Shown: positions 8,928 through 18,652, counted from the stretch's first letter. The stretch: DNA of 64,000 nucleotides from Halorubrum sp. DM2 (GCF_901686465.1 NZ_LR594487.1:1113650-1177649), one strand, 5' to 3'. Translations and numbers: made by a program. The notes: a model not told the origin generated them from the letters alone.

Positions 8928-9246
8928 TCACCATCGTCAGGTAGGGTTCGGACAAGTAGGTTCCATGCGAAGGCGGGGGCTCGAAGACAATTTTTGACAA
9001 TATCTTCTTCAGTATTTCTAAAAAAAGTTTGAGATCTGATTGATCCGTGGTTCTACGGTGCTGTTCAGATTGCTCCGTTGAAGAGCGGTGGTCATGTGAA
9101 CTAACTATATCTGAGTCACTGTATAAGCGGTCTAGAAGCGCGATCTCGAATCAGGTGTTGCCTCAACATAGCTTAGATGGCGCTGTTCAACACAGCAGTT
9201 CAGATAATGTTTGAAAGGTGAGGCGGAGCATTTTTAAAGTGATTCA
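8928..9246. other. Non-coding stretch with transposon-end scraps
   Basis: No gene is visible. Short phrases recur within the neighbourhood, for example GGTTCCATGCGAA near 8961 and GATTCCATGCGAA near 9334. Sequences like GTTCAGATAATGTTTGA near 9200 resemble ends of IS6-type elements. It reads as layered, decayed insertion debris downstream of the SMC gene. Confidence 0.5.
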
Positions 9247-9320
9247 TGCCCGAAAACGACCGCCTCAGCGGCTGTTTAGACGAGATCAACCTAGAGTTTG
9301 TGGAGCGAGAAGCACGTAGT
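9247..9320 (+). pseudogene. IS6-family transposase N-terminal scrap
   Basis: Encodes MPENDRLSGCLDEINLEFVE, clearly homologous to the start of the transposase at 9876 (MAEFDRLSEHIAWIDLSFVE), then breaks off. It is preceded by a start region with GAGGCGGA as in the other copy. Only about 24 codons remain. Confidence 0.65.
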
Positions 9321-9426
9321 GTTCAGATAAGTTGATTCCATGCGAAAGCGAACGATCTGAGCCACTCGTTAGCAGTTTCTGATTCGGCGTTGCTGAAACA
9401 GTTTGAGAAACAGATAATTCTGCGTT

Positions 9427-9790
9427 TTATCTCACGAGAGACACGTTCAACGCTGTTCCGATTTCCATGTCGTTCGTATCTGAATTTGAGGTCGTGTTTG
9501 CGACAGGCTCATTGAAGTGAGACTGATCCATCGACGAGAATAGTTGCGTCATCAATATCGTGTTTATCACGAAGATCAGCGAAGAACCGATCTGCGAGAG
9601 CGTTATTTGTCGTTGCTCAAGCTGTGTATGGAGTAGATCGTTCATTTCTGGATCGACAGCAGCGTACAGCCCATACTGTTCATCATCAAGTCGAATCACT
9701 GTCTCATCGACCGCAACGTGATTCGGGCTCCGCCCAGATTCTGGCTGTAAATCGGCCTTGTGAACCGAGTTATGAACGGTGGACCGAACT
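9427..9790 (-). pseudogene. IS6-family transposase remnant (third type)
   Basis: On the minus strand a piece reads HVAVDETVIRLDDEQYGLYA followed by AVDPEMNDLLHTQLEQRQ, the first catalytic Asp region of an IS6 transposase. The remaining part has shifted frames but still shows IDDATILVDGSVSLQ-like content (the second Asp region) and FRYERHGNRNSVE-like content. Both ends of the gene are lost. It is a different IS6 lineage from the copies at 4.9 and 10.6 kb. Confidence 0.7.
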
Positions 9791-9875
9791 CTTTCAACAC
9801 CGGCACTGTCAAGTTAAGCCAGTTTGAGAAGGTCGCGTAAAGTTAGAGAATGAGGCGGACGAGTTCTGAGTGCTT

Positions 9876-10514
9876 ATGGCAGAATTCGACCGCCTCAGCG
9901 AACATATCGCGTGGATCGACTTGTCGTTTGTGGAGCGAGATCGAACTCCGCGCTGGGCAATTGAAGTAGGGATCCGCTGTCACTTGGCCGGTATGTCACT
10001 ACGTGAGGTAAGTAAGCATCTTGAACTGTTTGGGATCAGACGGAGTCACGTCGCTGTCCATAACTGGGTTCATAAAGCCGATCTACAGCCGATATCGACC
10101 GTTTCCGAGGATCAACTCGCGGTCGACGAAAAGATGATCCGCCTCCACGGCCAGAAGTTCTGGCTGTACGGCGCGGTTGATCCACAGACGAACGAAATCC
10201 TTCACGTGAGCCTCTATCCGACCGCAAATAAACAGACAACGCGATGGTTTCTCACCGAGCTTCACCAGCGTTATCAGCTCGATGGTATCGAATTTCTCGT
10301 CGATGACGCCGATTATCTCGGCCCAGTTCTTGCTGAAGATGGCTATCGATTTCGGGTGATTCGCCATGGAAATCGGAACGCTATCGAACGTGTCTTTTGG
10401 GAAATAGAATGACGAACATCATCGTTCGCAAATAGTTTTAGTCATGTCGCGCTAGAGACTGCTCAAAATTGGCTCGAAGCCTTCGCCGTCTACCACAATT
10501 CACGACAAACTTAA
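9876..10514 (+). pseudogene. IS6-family transposase with a single nonsense codon
   Basis: The frame from ATG 9876 encodes a typical IS6 transposase: a helix-turn-helix region (MSLREVSKHLELFGIRRSH), DDE positions in AVDEKMIRL, LVDDADYL and AIERVF, and the expected C-terminus QNWLEAFAVYHNSRQT ending at TAA 10512-10514. The only lesion is TGA at 10410-10412, where related genes would carry an Arg codon (CGA to TGA). Without it the protein would be about 212 aa, full length. The truncated product of about 178 aa loses the region after the last catalytic Glu. Confidence 0.85.
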
Positions 10515-10556
10515 CGCGAAGTTTGAGAAGTGAGCAGTTCGTTGGTTTTGGTGTCT

Positions 10557-11236
10557 ATGCTCAACCAAGAACTGCTCACTGAGACGCTTGAGACGGCGAA
10601 TCTTGAATGTTGGGAGCGTGAGCGGACGGCGACGCCCGTCAGGGCGTTCGCCGTCCGACTCCACGCGACCGGCTGTTCTCTCAGAGAAACACAAGAGATT
10701 CTTCGTCTCTTCGGCGTTGAACGCTCTCATCAAGCGATCTTCCAGTGGGTACATCGAGTTGCTGATAGCAGTGGCGACCCGCCGACGGCGAAGCCGTCAA
10801 GGGTCGCTGTTGACGAAACTGCCATCAAAATCAACGGGGAGCTGTCTTGGCTCTATGCCGCAATAGACATCGAGACAAAACTGATTCTCGATGTCCAATT
10901 GTTTGGACGACATGGCACTGATCCGGCGGCTGCGTTCCTTGCTGGTCTCCGTGAGAAACAGGATCTCTCCGACGCCACGTTTCTTGTCGATCAGTTCGGC
11001 TATCGGACTGCCCTCTCTCGATTAGACTTGAACGGTCAGGTTGACTACACTGACCGAAACCTGATCGAAAAGTGGTTTCATACCCTCAAGATGCGAATTG
11101 ACCGTTCCACCACTCGTGGGTGGGCAGTCGGGCAAGCGTCCGCGAATGGCTTGAACAGTTCGTACACTATTATAACCATCAACGACCGCATCAATCACTC
11201 AACGATCGGACGCCAGCTGAGGAGGTGCTAAACTAG
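10557..11236 (+). pseudogene. IS6-family transposase with a one-base frameshift
   Basis: A nearly full transposase (GCSLRETQEILRLFGVERSH HTH, then VAVDETAIKI, FLVDQFGYRT and LIEKWFHTLKMRIDR). After about 11104 the frame moves because one T is missing in a short run: GACCGTTCC where GACCGTTTCC would give RFHHSW. The correct C-terminus VREWLEQFVHYYNHQRPHQS ends at TAG 11234-11236 in the other frame. Before the lesion it looks identical at protein level to the truncated copy at 55187-55698. The ATG at 10557 is chosen because it matches the other copies (MLNQELLTE). A sequencing error in the T run cannot be excluded. Confidence 0.85.
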
Positions 11237-11244
11237 ACAGTGCC

Positions 11245-11969
11245 AATAATGCCTTCATGTATGCCAAAAAACTACTCTGTTCTTTTCCATTACACTCGTA
11301 AGATTGTAATACTACTCGCCGAGGTTCGTGACAGACATGTCCAGCATCCACGAATACAGTTGTAGTGAGGATCAGAGCAATTAGAAGGTACCGGCCAGCG
11401 GTGAACTCTTAGGATGAATAAATCACTCACCAACAACCGGGTTGAGAGCGTCAACGAAGAAACGGCACGGCAGCAGTGTGTTGGATACAGCATCCGAATA
11501 TCTCGAACTCTCTGCTCGCTCAATTCGCTGATCCGTACCACGTCGAGGAAAGATCCAATCTCAGACATATTGTGCGCATCTATCAGCTGTTAGGCCTTCG
11601 GTTGGGGCCTGCTGTCCGCCAGTAACAGACACTCCGTTGAGCGCAGGGATCACAAACACGATAATGTGATAGGATTCTCAGATTGACCATATATAGACTA
11701 GCAGGCCGATAGGATATCAGGTCTACAGCGAACACTGCGCAACCTCGGCTAATTCAGATTCGCTAACCGATCTGCGTGATACACAACGAGTTCACCATGA
11801 GATTCAATACCTCAGTCAGAAATCGTCTGCGTGACCAGCTAAAGACCCTCAACGACCCTAACGCAATATTCACGATTATCGAATGTTCTATCAGTATTGT
11901 CGTGAAGATGTATGGCCGCGTTATTGTGTCTACTCATGTCTCGATGGTACCAAGTATAGGGCACGCAAA
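11245..11969. other. Non-coding stretch, no gene recognised
   Basis: Only short frames occur, none with recognisable protein features or haloarchaeal amino-acid bias. Base composition is lower in GC than the flanking SMC/rdfA genes. It separates the hybrid IS6 element from the decayed rdfA copy and may be old flank of lost insertions. Confidence 0.55.
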
Positions 11970-12570
11970 TTAGTCCGTACAGCCGCAGCCAGATTTTCGG
12001 AGTAGCTCTCCGACTGGCCGATCTACGCCACAATCTGGACATACCACGCAAACATTAACGAGGACATCATAATGAGCTTGGTTGAGCTCGCCAGCCGCGG
12101 CAAGTGAGGAGAGCGTGGACTCTGTCACCGCTGTGAGCCGGTCCTGAAGCTTTTCGATCGATTCGACCTTCCGCTCATGGCGGTCCCTGTCGTCTGCTGG
12201 GAGGCTTGCGTCCCGGTCCCGCTTCAGGTACGTATGAATAGCCTAGGGCGTGACAAAGTCCGACTCGACGGCGTTCACGTCGACGTCCTCCCGCTCTAAC
12301 CGCCGCCGCGCGCGTTGTGCTAGCCTCCGTACCTGATGACAGCGCCTCGTAAGTTCCCGACACCTCGAACTCTAGCGGAGCGCCGCCAGCGTCCCGGTGC
12401 GCCACCTCCAACGCGGCCCCATTGAACTCGTCAGTCAAGTCCCGCAGGCTCGTTCAATCGCCCGGTTCGCCGGTTCATGTCGCTTCGAGGTTATGTTCCA
12501 TCCTCCTCAGATTGTACTCATCTATCACACGGGCAACCTTTGTCTACCGCCCGCCGTTCGACTGTGACAT
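11970..12570 (-). pseudogene. Decayed rdfA paralogue
   Basis: Reads from MSQSNGGR at 12570. Family landmarks are still visible: TKVARVIDEYNL, TSLRDLTDEFNGAALEVAHR and SGTYEALSS. The end has CPDCGVDRPVGELLRKSGCGC and stops at TAA 11972. Several in-frame stops (after NGGR, after NLEAT, after GEPGD) and later frame changes destroy it. It lies downstream of a decayed SMC copy on the minus strand, so the gene order (SMC then rdfA) is the reverse of the intact pair at 6.2-8.9 kb. Confidence 0.82.
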
Positions 12571-12626
12571 ACTCCCTGTTCATCGCAAGGCATTACAGAC
12601 TTAATGCCGTAATCCTAAGTGGGGGC

Positions 12627-13622
12627 TCAGTCGATGGTTTCCAGATACGCGTACTCGTTGTCGAGCACCTGTGCGTCTTCGGGCAGTAGCGTCGTGATGA
12701 GGTGGTCCAAATGGTCGCAGAAGTAGTCAATGAGGTCGACGATCCGGTTCGAGTCGATCGCCTATAGGGAGTCGAGCAAGAGGAACGGCACTGTTTCGTC
12801 GACATCGTGAAACTAGGTAGCCGGCGAGCGCGAACACCAGCCCTGTGACCTCGCGTCCGCTCTCTGAGAAGTGCTCGACCAGCTCCTCGTAGGTGCTGCC
12901 GTCCGACGCCGACCGAACGATGTGGAGGTCGAACTTAGTCCACGTGACCTTGTGGCGCCTCCCCCGGACCTCCATCTCCCGGCGCTCGATCCAGATCCGG
13001 TCAAGGTTCTCGTACCCTAAGATGTCGAGGAAGGTCTACATATGCTAACTGAACTCCTCAACGGCGTTCTCCTCAATGCGGTCGACGCGCGTCCGCAACT
13101 CCGTCAGCTGGTCGGCAAGCTCCTCGTGCTCGGCCGTCAGGTCCTCGCGGATCGACGACTATTGGTCAGTGAACTTCTGGATCTCTGCACGGACCTCGTT
13201 GCGCTTGTCGAGCTTGTCGGACCGGAGCTCCCGGAGCTGGTCGAGCGTGTCTTCGATCTAGTTCGTATCGACCTCGGACCCACAGGTCCAACAGGCCGTC
13301 TAGTCATCATTGATGAGCGCCTCGGTCGGGTCGTTTGTTTCCGCGAGGTCGATTCCGTCACCCTCGAGCATCTCCTGATTGAAGTTGATGACGCTGCCAA
13401 GTTCGTTGACGGTCTGATCGAGTGAGCGTTTCCGCTCTCGGAGTTACTTGATTCGACCGGCCAGCGTATCGGGGTTCTCAGAGATTTCTTCCATCTCTTC
13501 GAACGTCGCTTCAAGCTCCTCGCGTTCCGCCTCGAGCTGGTCTTTCGTCGACTGCTCCGTCTCGAGGTCGAATTCGAAATCATCGAGCGTCGAGCGTGCG
13601 TCGCGGTCGCGCTCTCGCGGCC
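12627..13622 (-). pseudogene. Decayed SMC-related paralogue, 5' half missing
   Basis: Minus-strand pieces match the intact protein at 6999-8927: the second coiled coil, the hook region with Cys-Trp-Thr-Cys-type content near 13285, LDRIWIERREMEVRG, SESGREVTGLVFALAGYL and a C-terminus with LLPEDAQVLDNEYAYLETID ending at 12627. Many codons have become TAG where the intact relative has GAG (for example at the Walker B region LLDSL-stop-AID). The N-terminal head is absent: the sequence is cut at about 13622 by an IS1595-type transposase fragment. Confidence 0.85.
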
Positions 13623-14087
13623 TTTCAGACCGGCAGAGACGTAGAACTCGTCAATTTCAACCGGGCCACGGAGATCGAGTGACGGCGCGTCGAGCGCTTC
13701 GGTGAAGCGCTCGACACGCCTGTGGATCGTTTTGTAGGTAACTTCGATTTCGCACTGTAACTGCCTGAGGCTCGTGTTAAACCGCAAAAAGGCGTAGATC
13801 GAGAATAACCATTTGCGGAGCGCAATCTTCGAATGAGCGAAGATCGTGCCGGTTTTATCGTTGAACGTGCGGTCGCAATCCTTACAGAGATACCGCTGAA
13901 ACTGCTCGTAGCTGCCGTTTCTGACCGTTCGGTCAGAACGGCAGCGAGGACAGGAAACACCGTCACGCCAGCGAACCTGCTGTAACAGGTCCGCTGCGAC
14001 CGATTCCGACCCAAACACATCTAGCGGAATCATCCGTGTCGGACACCGCTGACGCGGTGTCCTTGTCCTCTTCGACTCGACAGCCAC
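13623..14087 (-). pseudogene. IS1595-family transposase, N-terminal fragment
   Basis: About 155 codons from ATG 14087. They contain the zinc-ribbon of IS1595 transposases (CPRCRSDRTVRNGS ... YLCKDCDRTFNDKTGTIF), the block KIALRKWLFSIYAFLRFNTS, a helix-turn-helix and the first catalytic Asp in GPVEIDEFYVSAGLKGRE. The rest of the DDE domain is missing. The frame runs on without a stop into an unrelated frame of the SMC pseudogene down to 13137, producing a 316-aa nonsense chimera. Confidence 0.85.
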
Positions 14088-14100
14088 AGCTCAGCAGTAT

Positions 14101-14403
14101 CAACAATCTCCTACAGAAGAGCGCTATGTGAATAAATACAATCGCACCGAGAAGCCACGATACCGTCTCCGGTGATCTGACAAACGTTCGGTTATTATTT
14201 ACATTCACCTGTGCCAAATATAGGAATAATGAAGCTACTGCTATTATATACTTCCATCGGACTTCACTTTCCAGTATTGGTGGGTTCTCATCCAGTGATT
14301 CTCTAGCTGATTGCACTAAACATACCGACAGATACAGCGATACTGTCTTTGGTGGCAGTATCGCTTCGGTTTTGCTACGTCGTCGTCGAACAAAGAATCC
14401 CAA
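14101..14403 (-). CDS. Possible truncated small membrane protein
   Basis: A minus-strand frame starting MGFFVRRRRSK with two hydrophobic stretches (YIIAVASLFLYLAQV and VSWLLGAIVFIHIALF, then RRLLILL). It runs on into the IS1595 fragment in another frame and stops at 13963, so its natural C-terminus is probably lost. It may instead be chance coding in AT-richer DNA. No family is recognised. Confidence 0.25.
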
Positions 14404-14773
14404 ACGTGACCTTCAAATCTTGACGATCTAAACTGGATTTAGGTTTTCCTGAGTATTTTTGTCATCAGTGGTCTCGCAAACCATCCAGAGCTATTCTCGG
14501 GACCGTTTAGTATTACAAAATCTATTCCGTAGTATATCGAATTTCTATCCAATAATGGTGTATTCACGCTCGATACCTATTTGGCGGTCAGTAATACTGA
14601 ACCACCATCGGCCCGCGGTTCAGTGTACTGTTCCATTTGATTTGTGCGTACCGGTCGAAGACCGAAGAAGGGAGCGCCGACGGCGACGCCGGACCGGCCG
14701 GCGCGTTCGGAACCGACACGATTCGACCGACGCATTACGCTGACAGCATCGTCGGCGTCGTCGCCCGACTCGA
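14404..14773. other. Intergenic region, no gene seen
   Basis: Left half is AT-rich; the right half (about 14640-14770) is GC-rich with short CG-rich inverted stretches such as GCGCCGACGGCGACGCCGG near 14672. These may act as the transcription end of the convergent IclR gene. No reading frame with supportable coding character. Confidence 0.5.
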
Positions 14774-15541
14774 TCAGGTGTAGTTGATGTTGAGTTCGAT
14801 GACATTTGCGGCGCTTTCGAGTATTTCGGGGAGTTCTGTTCGGTATCGCTCGCCCTGGAACCGGCTCGTCGGTCCCGAGATGCTGATGGCACCCTCAACC
14901 TCGCCCTCCTTGTTGACGATCGGCTTGGCGACACAGCGCAGTCCCACGAGTCGCGCCTCGTCGTCAAAAGCGACTCCCTCTTCGCGGACACGCTCCAGCC
15001 GTTCGAACAGTTCGTCGCGGTTCGTTATGGTGTTCTTCGTCGTCTCGGGGAGTCCGTGTCGATCAACGATCTCCTCGACTCGCTCCTCGGGGAGGTGTGC
15101 CAGGATCGCCTGTCCCAGCGCAGTGTTGTGGAGGTGGACCCTGTGCCCGATGTAGGAGTCGGATTTGACCGCCTGTTCCCCGTTCGCCCGGTGGAGGTAG
15201 ATCCCCCGGCCATGTTCCTCGACGAGCAAGTTCGTCATCTCGCCGGTCTCCTCGGCGATTTTCGTCACCTCTTCTTTGGCCGACTGGTAGAGGCGCTGCT
15301 TGTGTCTGGCGTAGCCGCCCAGATCGAGCAGTCGGAGCCCGACGCGGTACGCGTTGCCCTCCCTGACGACGTACCCCTCGTGTTCGAGCGTCTTGAGGTA
15401 GTTGTGGATGCTGCTCTTCGAGAGCGCGAATTCGTCTGTCAGCTCTGTGACCGTGGCTTCGTCCCGGGCTTTGATCGCCTCCAGGATCCGGAACGTGGTC
15501 CTAGCTGTCTTGACCATCGTGGAATTGAATTCGTCTGCCAT
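14774..15541 (-). CDS. IclR-family transcriptional regulator (deoxysugar locus)
   Basis: A 255-aa DNA-binding regulator. Residues about 8-65 form a winged helix (TTFRILEAIKARDEATVTEL ... FALSKSSIHNYLKTLEHEGYV). Residues about 75-250 form the IclR effector domain (GEMTNLLVEEHGRGIYLHRA, GHRVHLHNTALGQAILAHLP, VGLRCVAKPIVNKEGEVEGA). The ATG at 15541 is preferred over the frame start at 15565 because MADEFNSTMVKTARTTFRIL matches the normal N-terminus. It is divergent from the decayed fucosidase at 15649 and stands at the edge of the sugar locus, so it probably senses a pathway acid or keto acid. Haloarchaeal IclR proteins can activate or repress; which applies here is not visible. Confidence 0.92.
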   Translation of the reverse strand: MADEFNSTMVKTARTTFRILEAIKARDEATVTELTDEFALSKSSIHNYLKTLEHEGYVVREGNAYRVGLRLLDLGGYARHKQRLYQSAKEEVTKIAEETGEMTNLLVEEHGRGIYLHRANGEQAVKSDSYIGHRVHLHNTALGQAILAHLPEERVEEIVDRHGLPETTKNTITNRDELFERLERVREEGVAFDDEARLVGLRCVAKPIVNKEGEVEGAISISGPTSRFQGERYRTELPEILESAANVIELNINYT

Positions 15542-15648
15542 AGTCGACACCAACAACCCACTCATAATAAATCTTCGTCCAGCTATTCTGTCGCGTTTCG
15601 ATCCCGCGGTCGCCTCAACAGTTATATCGGGTCAGACCTCCGTCGTAT

Positions 15649-16290
15649 GACGGACTACGAAGCGTCACGGGAGTCGCTGGAATCGGCACCGATCCCGGAC
15701 TGGTTCCGGGACGAGACGTTCGGTCTCTACTTCCACTAGGGACCGTACTCGGTCCCGACGTACGGCAACGAGTGGTACTCCGCGAGACGTACCAGCGCGA
15801 TTCACGCCACGGGCATTACGCCGAGACGTACGGGGACCGACGAGTTCGGCTACCGTGAGTTCATCTCCGAGTTCCACGGTGACGAGTTTGATTCGGAGGA
15901 GTGGGGCCAGCCTCTGTGCGGAGGTGGGTACCGAGTACGTCGGCGCGACGGCGATCCACCACGACGGGTTCGCGATGTAGGGCTCCGAGATCACCGAGTG
16001 GAACGCCGCGGAGATGGGCCCCGAACGGGACGTCGAGGTACGCGATCCTGATGGAGTGGCCCGCGGACGAGGTGGTCGATCCCGCTGCCGTCGACCTCCT
16101 CGGCACCGACGCCGCTATCGACTGGACGGCCGACATCGAGGCGAACGTCCTGCACATCTCGCTCCCCGCGACGCCGCCGTCGGGGCCGGATCACGCCTAC
16201 GTACGTCTTCTGCCCCCGAAGACAGGGCAGACGAGTCGTGCCGCCGTTTTTCGCCGGATCGCCCCTCTGTCGGGTGAGGCACAATCTTGA
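15649..16290 (+). pseudogene. Decayed alpha-L-fucosidase (GH29)
   Basis: The start MTDYEASRESLESAPIPDWF corresponds to the intact enzyme's MVEYRPTWGSLDRHPVPEWY. A stop replaces the conserved Trp of IHWG-type sequence (FGLYFH-stop-GPYSVP). Further on are REFISEFHGDEFDSEEW and out-of-frame AEMGPERD-like content. After about 16035 the sequence jumps directly to the C-terminal beta domain (AILMEWPADEV ... LHISLPATPPSGPDHAYVRLL). The catalytic core is therefore deleted and the frame broken. A TATA-like AGTTATATCG about 30 nt upstream survives. It is one of three GH29 traces in this locus. Confidence 0.85.
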
Positions 16291-16326
16291 TAACATCGGC
16301 TGTGAAACCTCTTACCCGAGTTAACT

Positions 16327-17424
16327 ATGAGCTATCGCGCAGGGATCATCGGCACCGGCGGTATCGCAGGCATGGGTATTCTCGGGATGCACGATTCGGA
16401 GGCGATCGGCAGCGAGAAGATCCGTGCCAGTCACGCGGGCGGGTACGACGCGACGAGCGACATCGACCTAGTCGCGGTCGCGGACATCGACGAGGAGAAA
16501 CTGGAGACGTTCGGCGAGGCGTGGGACATCCCGACAGAGTGTCAGTACCTCGGTCACGAGGCGATGCTCGACGCCGAGGACCTCGACGTCGTCTCCGTCT
16601 GTACGCCCTCGTTTCTCCACCACGATCACGTGGTCGACGCCGCGCGGTCGGACGCCGCTCCCGACGTGATCTGGTCTGAGAAGCCGATCGCCTCCTCGGT
16701 CACCGACGCCGAGGCGATGATCGAGGTCTGCGACGAGACCGGGACGGAGCTGGTCGTCAACCACTCGTTCCGGTTCACCGACAAGCTCCGGAAGCTCCAC
16801 GACCTCGTACAGGGGGAGGATCTGCTCGGGGAGGTCCATTCCGTCTCGACGCAGTTCCGGATGGAGCTGTTGCGCAACTCCACGCACCTGCTGGACACGT
16901 TCGTCTACCTGCTCGACGCCAGAGCCGAGCGCGTCAGCGGCTACGTCTCCGGCGAGAACGAGGCGGTCGACTCGCTGGACGCCGACCGCGATGTCGATGA
17001 TTCGGCCGGTGGGGGCTTCGCGCTGCTGGACGACGGGACGTTCGCGACGGTCGACTGTACGATCCCGCGCGACGAGTCATCGATGACACTGCAGTTCATC
17101 GGGAGCGAGGGGAAACTGTATATGAACAACGACGACGGCGAGTGGCGCTACTGGCGGCTGGAAGACGGCGAGCACATCGAAGAACCGCTGCCCGGTATCG
17201 AGGGTGCCTGGACGTGGGACGACGACTATCGAGGCGCGTTCGCCAACGCCGCCCGCCACGTCCAGTCGCTGCTCGACGGTGAGGCCGAGAACGCCTCGAC
17301 GGGACGGGAGGCGCTGCGCTCGCTGGAGATCATCGTCGGGTTCTACGTCTCGCATTACACGGGCAGTCAAGTCGACGTGCCGCTGGATCGGCCGTTGCGC
17401 GACATCGAGATCACGTCCTGGTGA
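16327..17424 (+). CDS. Gfo/Idh/MocA-family oxidoreductase
   Basis: A cytoplasmic NAD(P)-dependent sugar oxidoreductase of 365 aa. The N-terminal Rossmann fold starts at once with GIIGTGGIAGMG (residues 6-17). The family EKP motif appears as IWSEKPIAS (about 122) and the substrate-side HSFRF follows. The C-terminal alpha/beta domain ends in RSLEIIVGFYVSH. Members oxidise aldoses, inositols or keto sugars. In this locus it could be the first dehydrogenase acting on the fucosidase product, or it could handle a related sugar. It starts 37 nt after the decayed fucosidase and faces the convergent dehydratase gene at 17477. Exact substrate not determinable. Confidence 0.88.
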   Translation: MSYRAGIIGTGGIAGMGILGMHDSEAIGSEKIRASHAGGYDATSDIDLVAVADIDEEKLETFGEAWDIPTECQYLGHEAMLDAEDLDVVSVCTPSFLHHDHVVDAARSDAAPDVIWSEKPIASSVTDAEAMIEVCDETGTELVVNHSFRFTDKLRKLHDLVQGEDLLGEVHSVSTQFRMELLRNSTHLLDTFVYLLDARAERVSGYVSGENEAVDSLDADRDVDDSAGGGFALLDDGTFATVDCTIPRDESSMTLQFIGSEGKLYMNNDDGEWRYWRLEDGEHIEEPLPGIEGAWTWDDDYRGAFANAARHVQSLLDGEAENASTGREALRSLEIIVGFYVSHYTGSQVDVPLDRPLRDIEITSW

Positions 17425-17476
17425 GGGGGGCGGAGCGACGAGTGTCGGAACGAAAGGGAAGCCGTGTGGAGTGGCG

Positions 17477-18652
17477 TTACTCGTAGACGTGGACGCTGCC
17501 GGTGGCGTTGTTCTCGATGTAGTCCCAGTCGTAGTCGACGCCCAGTCCCGGACCTTCGGGTACTTCGACCATCCCGTTTTCGTCGATAGTGTCGATCATG
17601 TCCGAGTAGTCGCCCTCGTAGACCGGCGGCTGGGTGTTCGGACAGTCGGGGTGGACCAGAGCCAGTTCGTAGTAGTTCGTGTTGCGGGTCGCGGCGATGC
17701 AGTGGCGCTGGGCCGGGCCGGGCGCGTGGAACTCCACGTCGAGTCCGTGGCCCTCGGCGACGCTGACGCGCTTCATCGCGCCGGTGATCCCCCCGTCGTA
17801 CTCGGGGTCGGCCCGGACGAAGTCGGTCGATTCGGCGTCGATGAAGTCCGTGAACGGTTCCAGCCCGCGGACGTGCTCGGTCTGGAGGATCGGCGTCTGG
17901 AGTTTCTGGCGGAGCTTTCGGTGGGCGTGCTGGGAGATCCCGCCGTCTCGGTAGGGGTCCTCGTACCAGAAGAAGCCGGCCTCGTCGAGGGCGCGCCCGA
18001 GTTTGAGCGTGTCGCCGAACGTCTCCAGTTCGCAGGCCGGGTCGTGCATCAGGTCCATCCGACCGCCGACACGCTCGCCCAGCAGGCGAGCGGTCTCTAG
18101 CTCGCGGTCGAGGTCGCGTGACCCCTCGCTACCGCCCCAGCCATGGATCTTGAACGCCTGATACCCCATCTCGTGACACTCTTCGGCGAAGGCAGCGAAG
18201 TCCTCGGGCGTCTCCAGCCCGCCGTTCTCGTCGCCGTGGTACGTCGAGGCGTAGGCGGGGAACTTGGTCTGGTACGTCCCGAGTAGCTCGTGGATCGGGG
18301 CGTCGTAGTACTTCCCGGCGAGGTCCCACAGTGCGATGTCGATCGGGCCGATCCCCATGCGGTCGTACTTGCGCAGCGCGCGCTTGATCTCGCTCCAGTG
18401 GCGTTCCCGGTCCAGTGGGTTCTTGCCGACAAGGTAGTCTGCGAAGGTGTTGATCTGTGCCGCACCTGGGGAGTTGCCCCCGACGTACTCGCCGGTGGTC
18501 CCCTCGTCGGTGTGGATCTTGATCGCGAACAGCTTTCGCTCGGTTACCTCGCCCGGTTCGTACACGAGGTTGAAACCGTGCTGATCCGTGCCGACGTCTT
18601 CGATCGGATACGCGAACTCCACTGACTCGATTTTGGTAATCTCCGGTACCAT
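17477..18652 (-). CDS. Enolase-superfamily acid-sugar dehydratase (mandelate racemase subgroup)
   Basis: A 391-aa enzyme expected to dehydrate an aldonic acid to a 2-keto-3-deoxy acid; L-fuconate or L-rhamnonate is the likely substrate by context. Active-site landmarks: GYQAFKIHGWGG (second-strand Lys), metal ligands in LMHDPACE, WYEDPYRDGG and QTEHVRG, and a His-Asp pair in RADPEYDGGITG and EFHAPGPAQRH, which places it in the mandelate racemase subgroup. The ATG at 18652 (MVPEITKIES) is chosen; the longer frame adds unrelated residues. It is divergent from the binding protein at 18822, and about 170 nt of shared control region lie between. An alternative is galactonate-type dehydratase activity. 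Confidence 0.87.
   Translation of the reverse strand: MVPEITKIESVEFAYPIEDVGTDQHGFNLVYEPGEVTERKLFAIKIHTDEGTTGEYVGGNSPGAAQINTFADYLVGKNPLDRERHWSEIKRALRKYDRMGIGPIDIALWDLAGKYYDAPIHELLGTYQTKFPAYASTYHGDENGGLETPEDFAAFAEECHEMGYQAFKIHGWGGSEGSRDLDRELETARLLGERVGGRMDLMHDPACELETFGDTLKLGRALDEAGFFWYEDPYRDGGISQHAHRKLRQKLQTPILQTEHVRGLEPFTDFIDAESTDFVRADPEYDGGITGAMKRVSVAEGHGLDVEFHAPGPAQRHCIAATRNTNYYELALVHPDCPNTQPPVYEGDYSDMIDTIDENGMVEVPEGPGLGVDYDWDYIENNATGSVHVYE

Larger units (their letters stand above)
9802..11244 (+). mobile_element. Hybrid IS6-family element carrying two decayed transposases in one pair of ends
   Basis: Starts with GGCACTGTCAAGTTAAGCC at 9802 and ends with the inverse of GGCACTGTCTAGTTTAGC at 11244, the same two ends as the 4.9 kb element. 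Inside are two tandem transposase genes from different IS6 lineages (9876-10514 and 10557-11236). The left end of the second element is missing. A junction at about 10515-10522 joins them. No flanking target duplication is visible. Confidence 0.7.
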
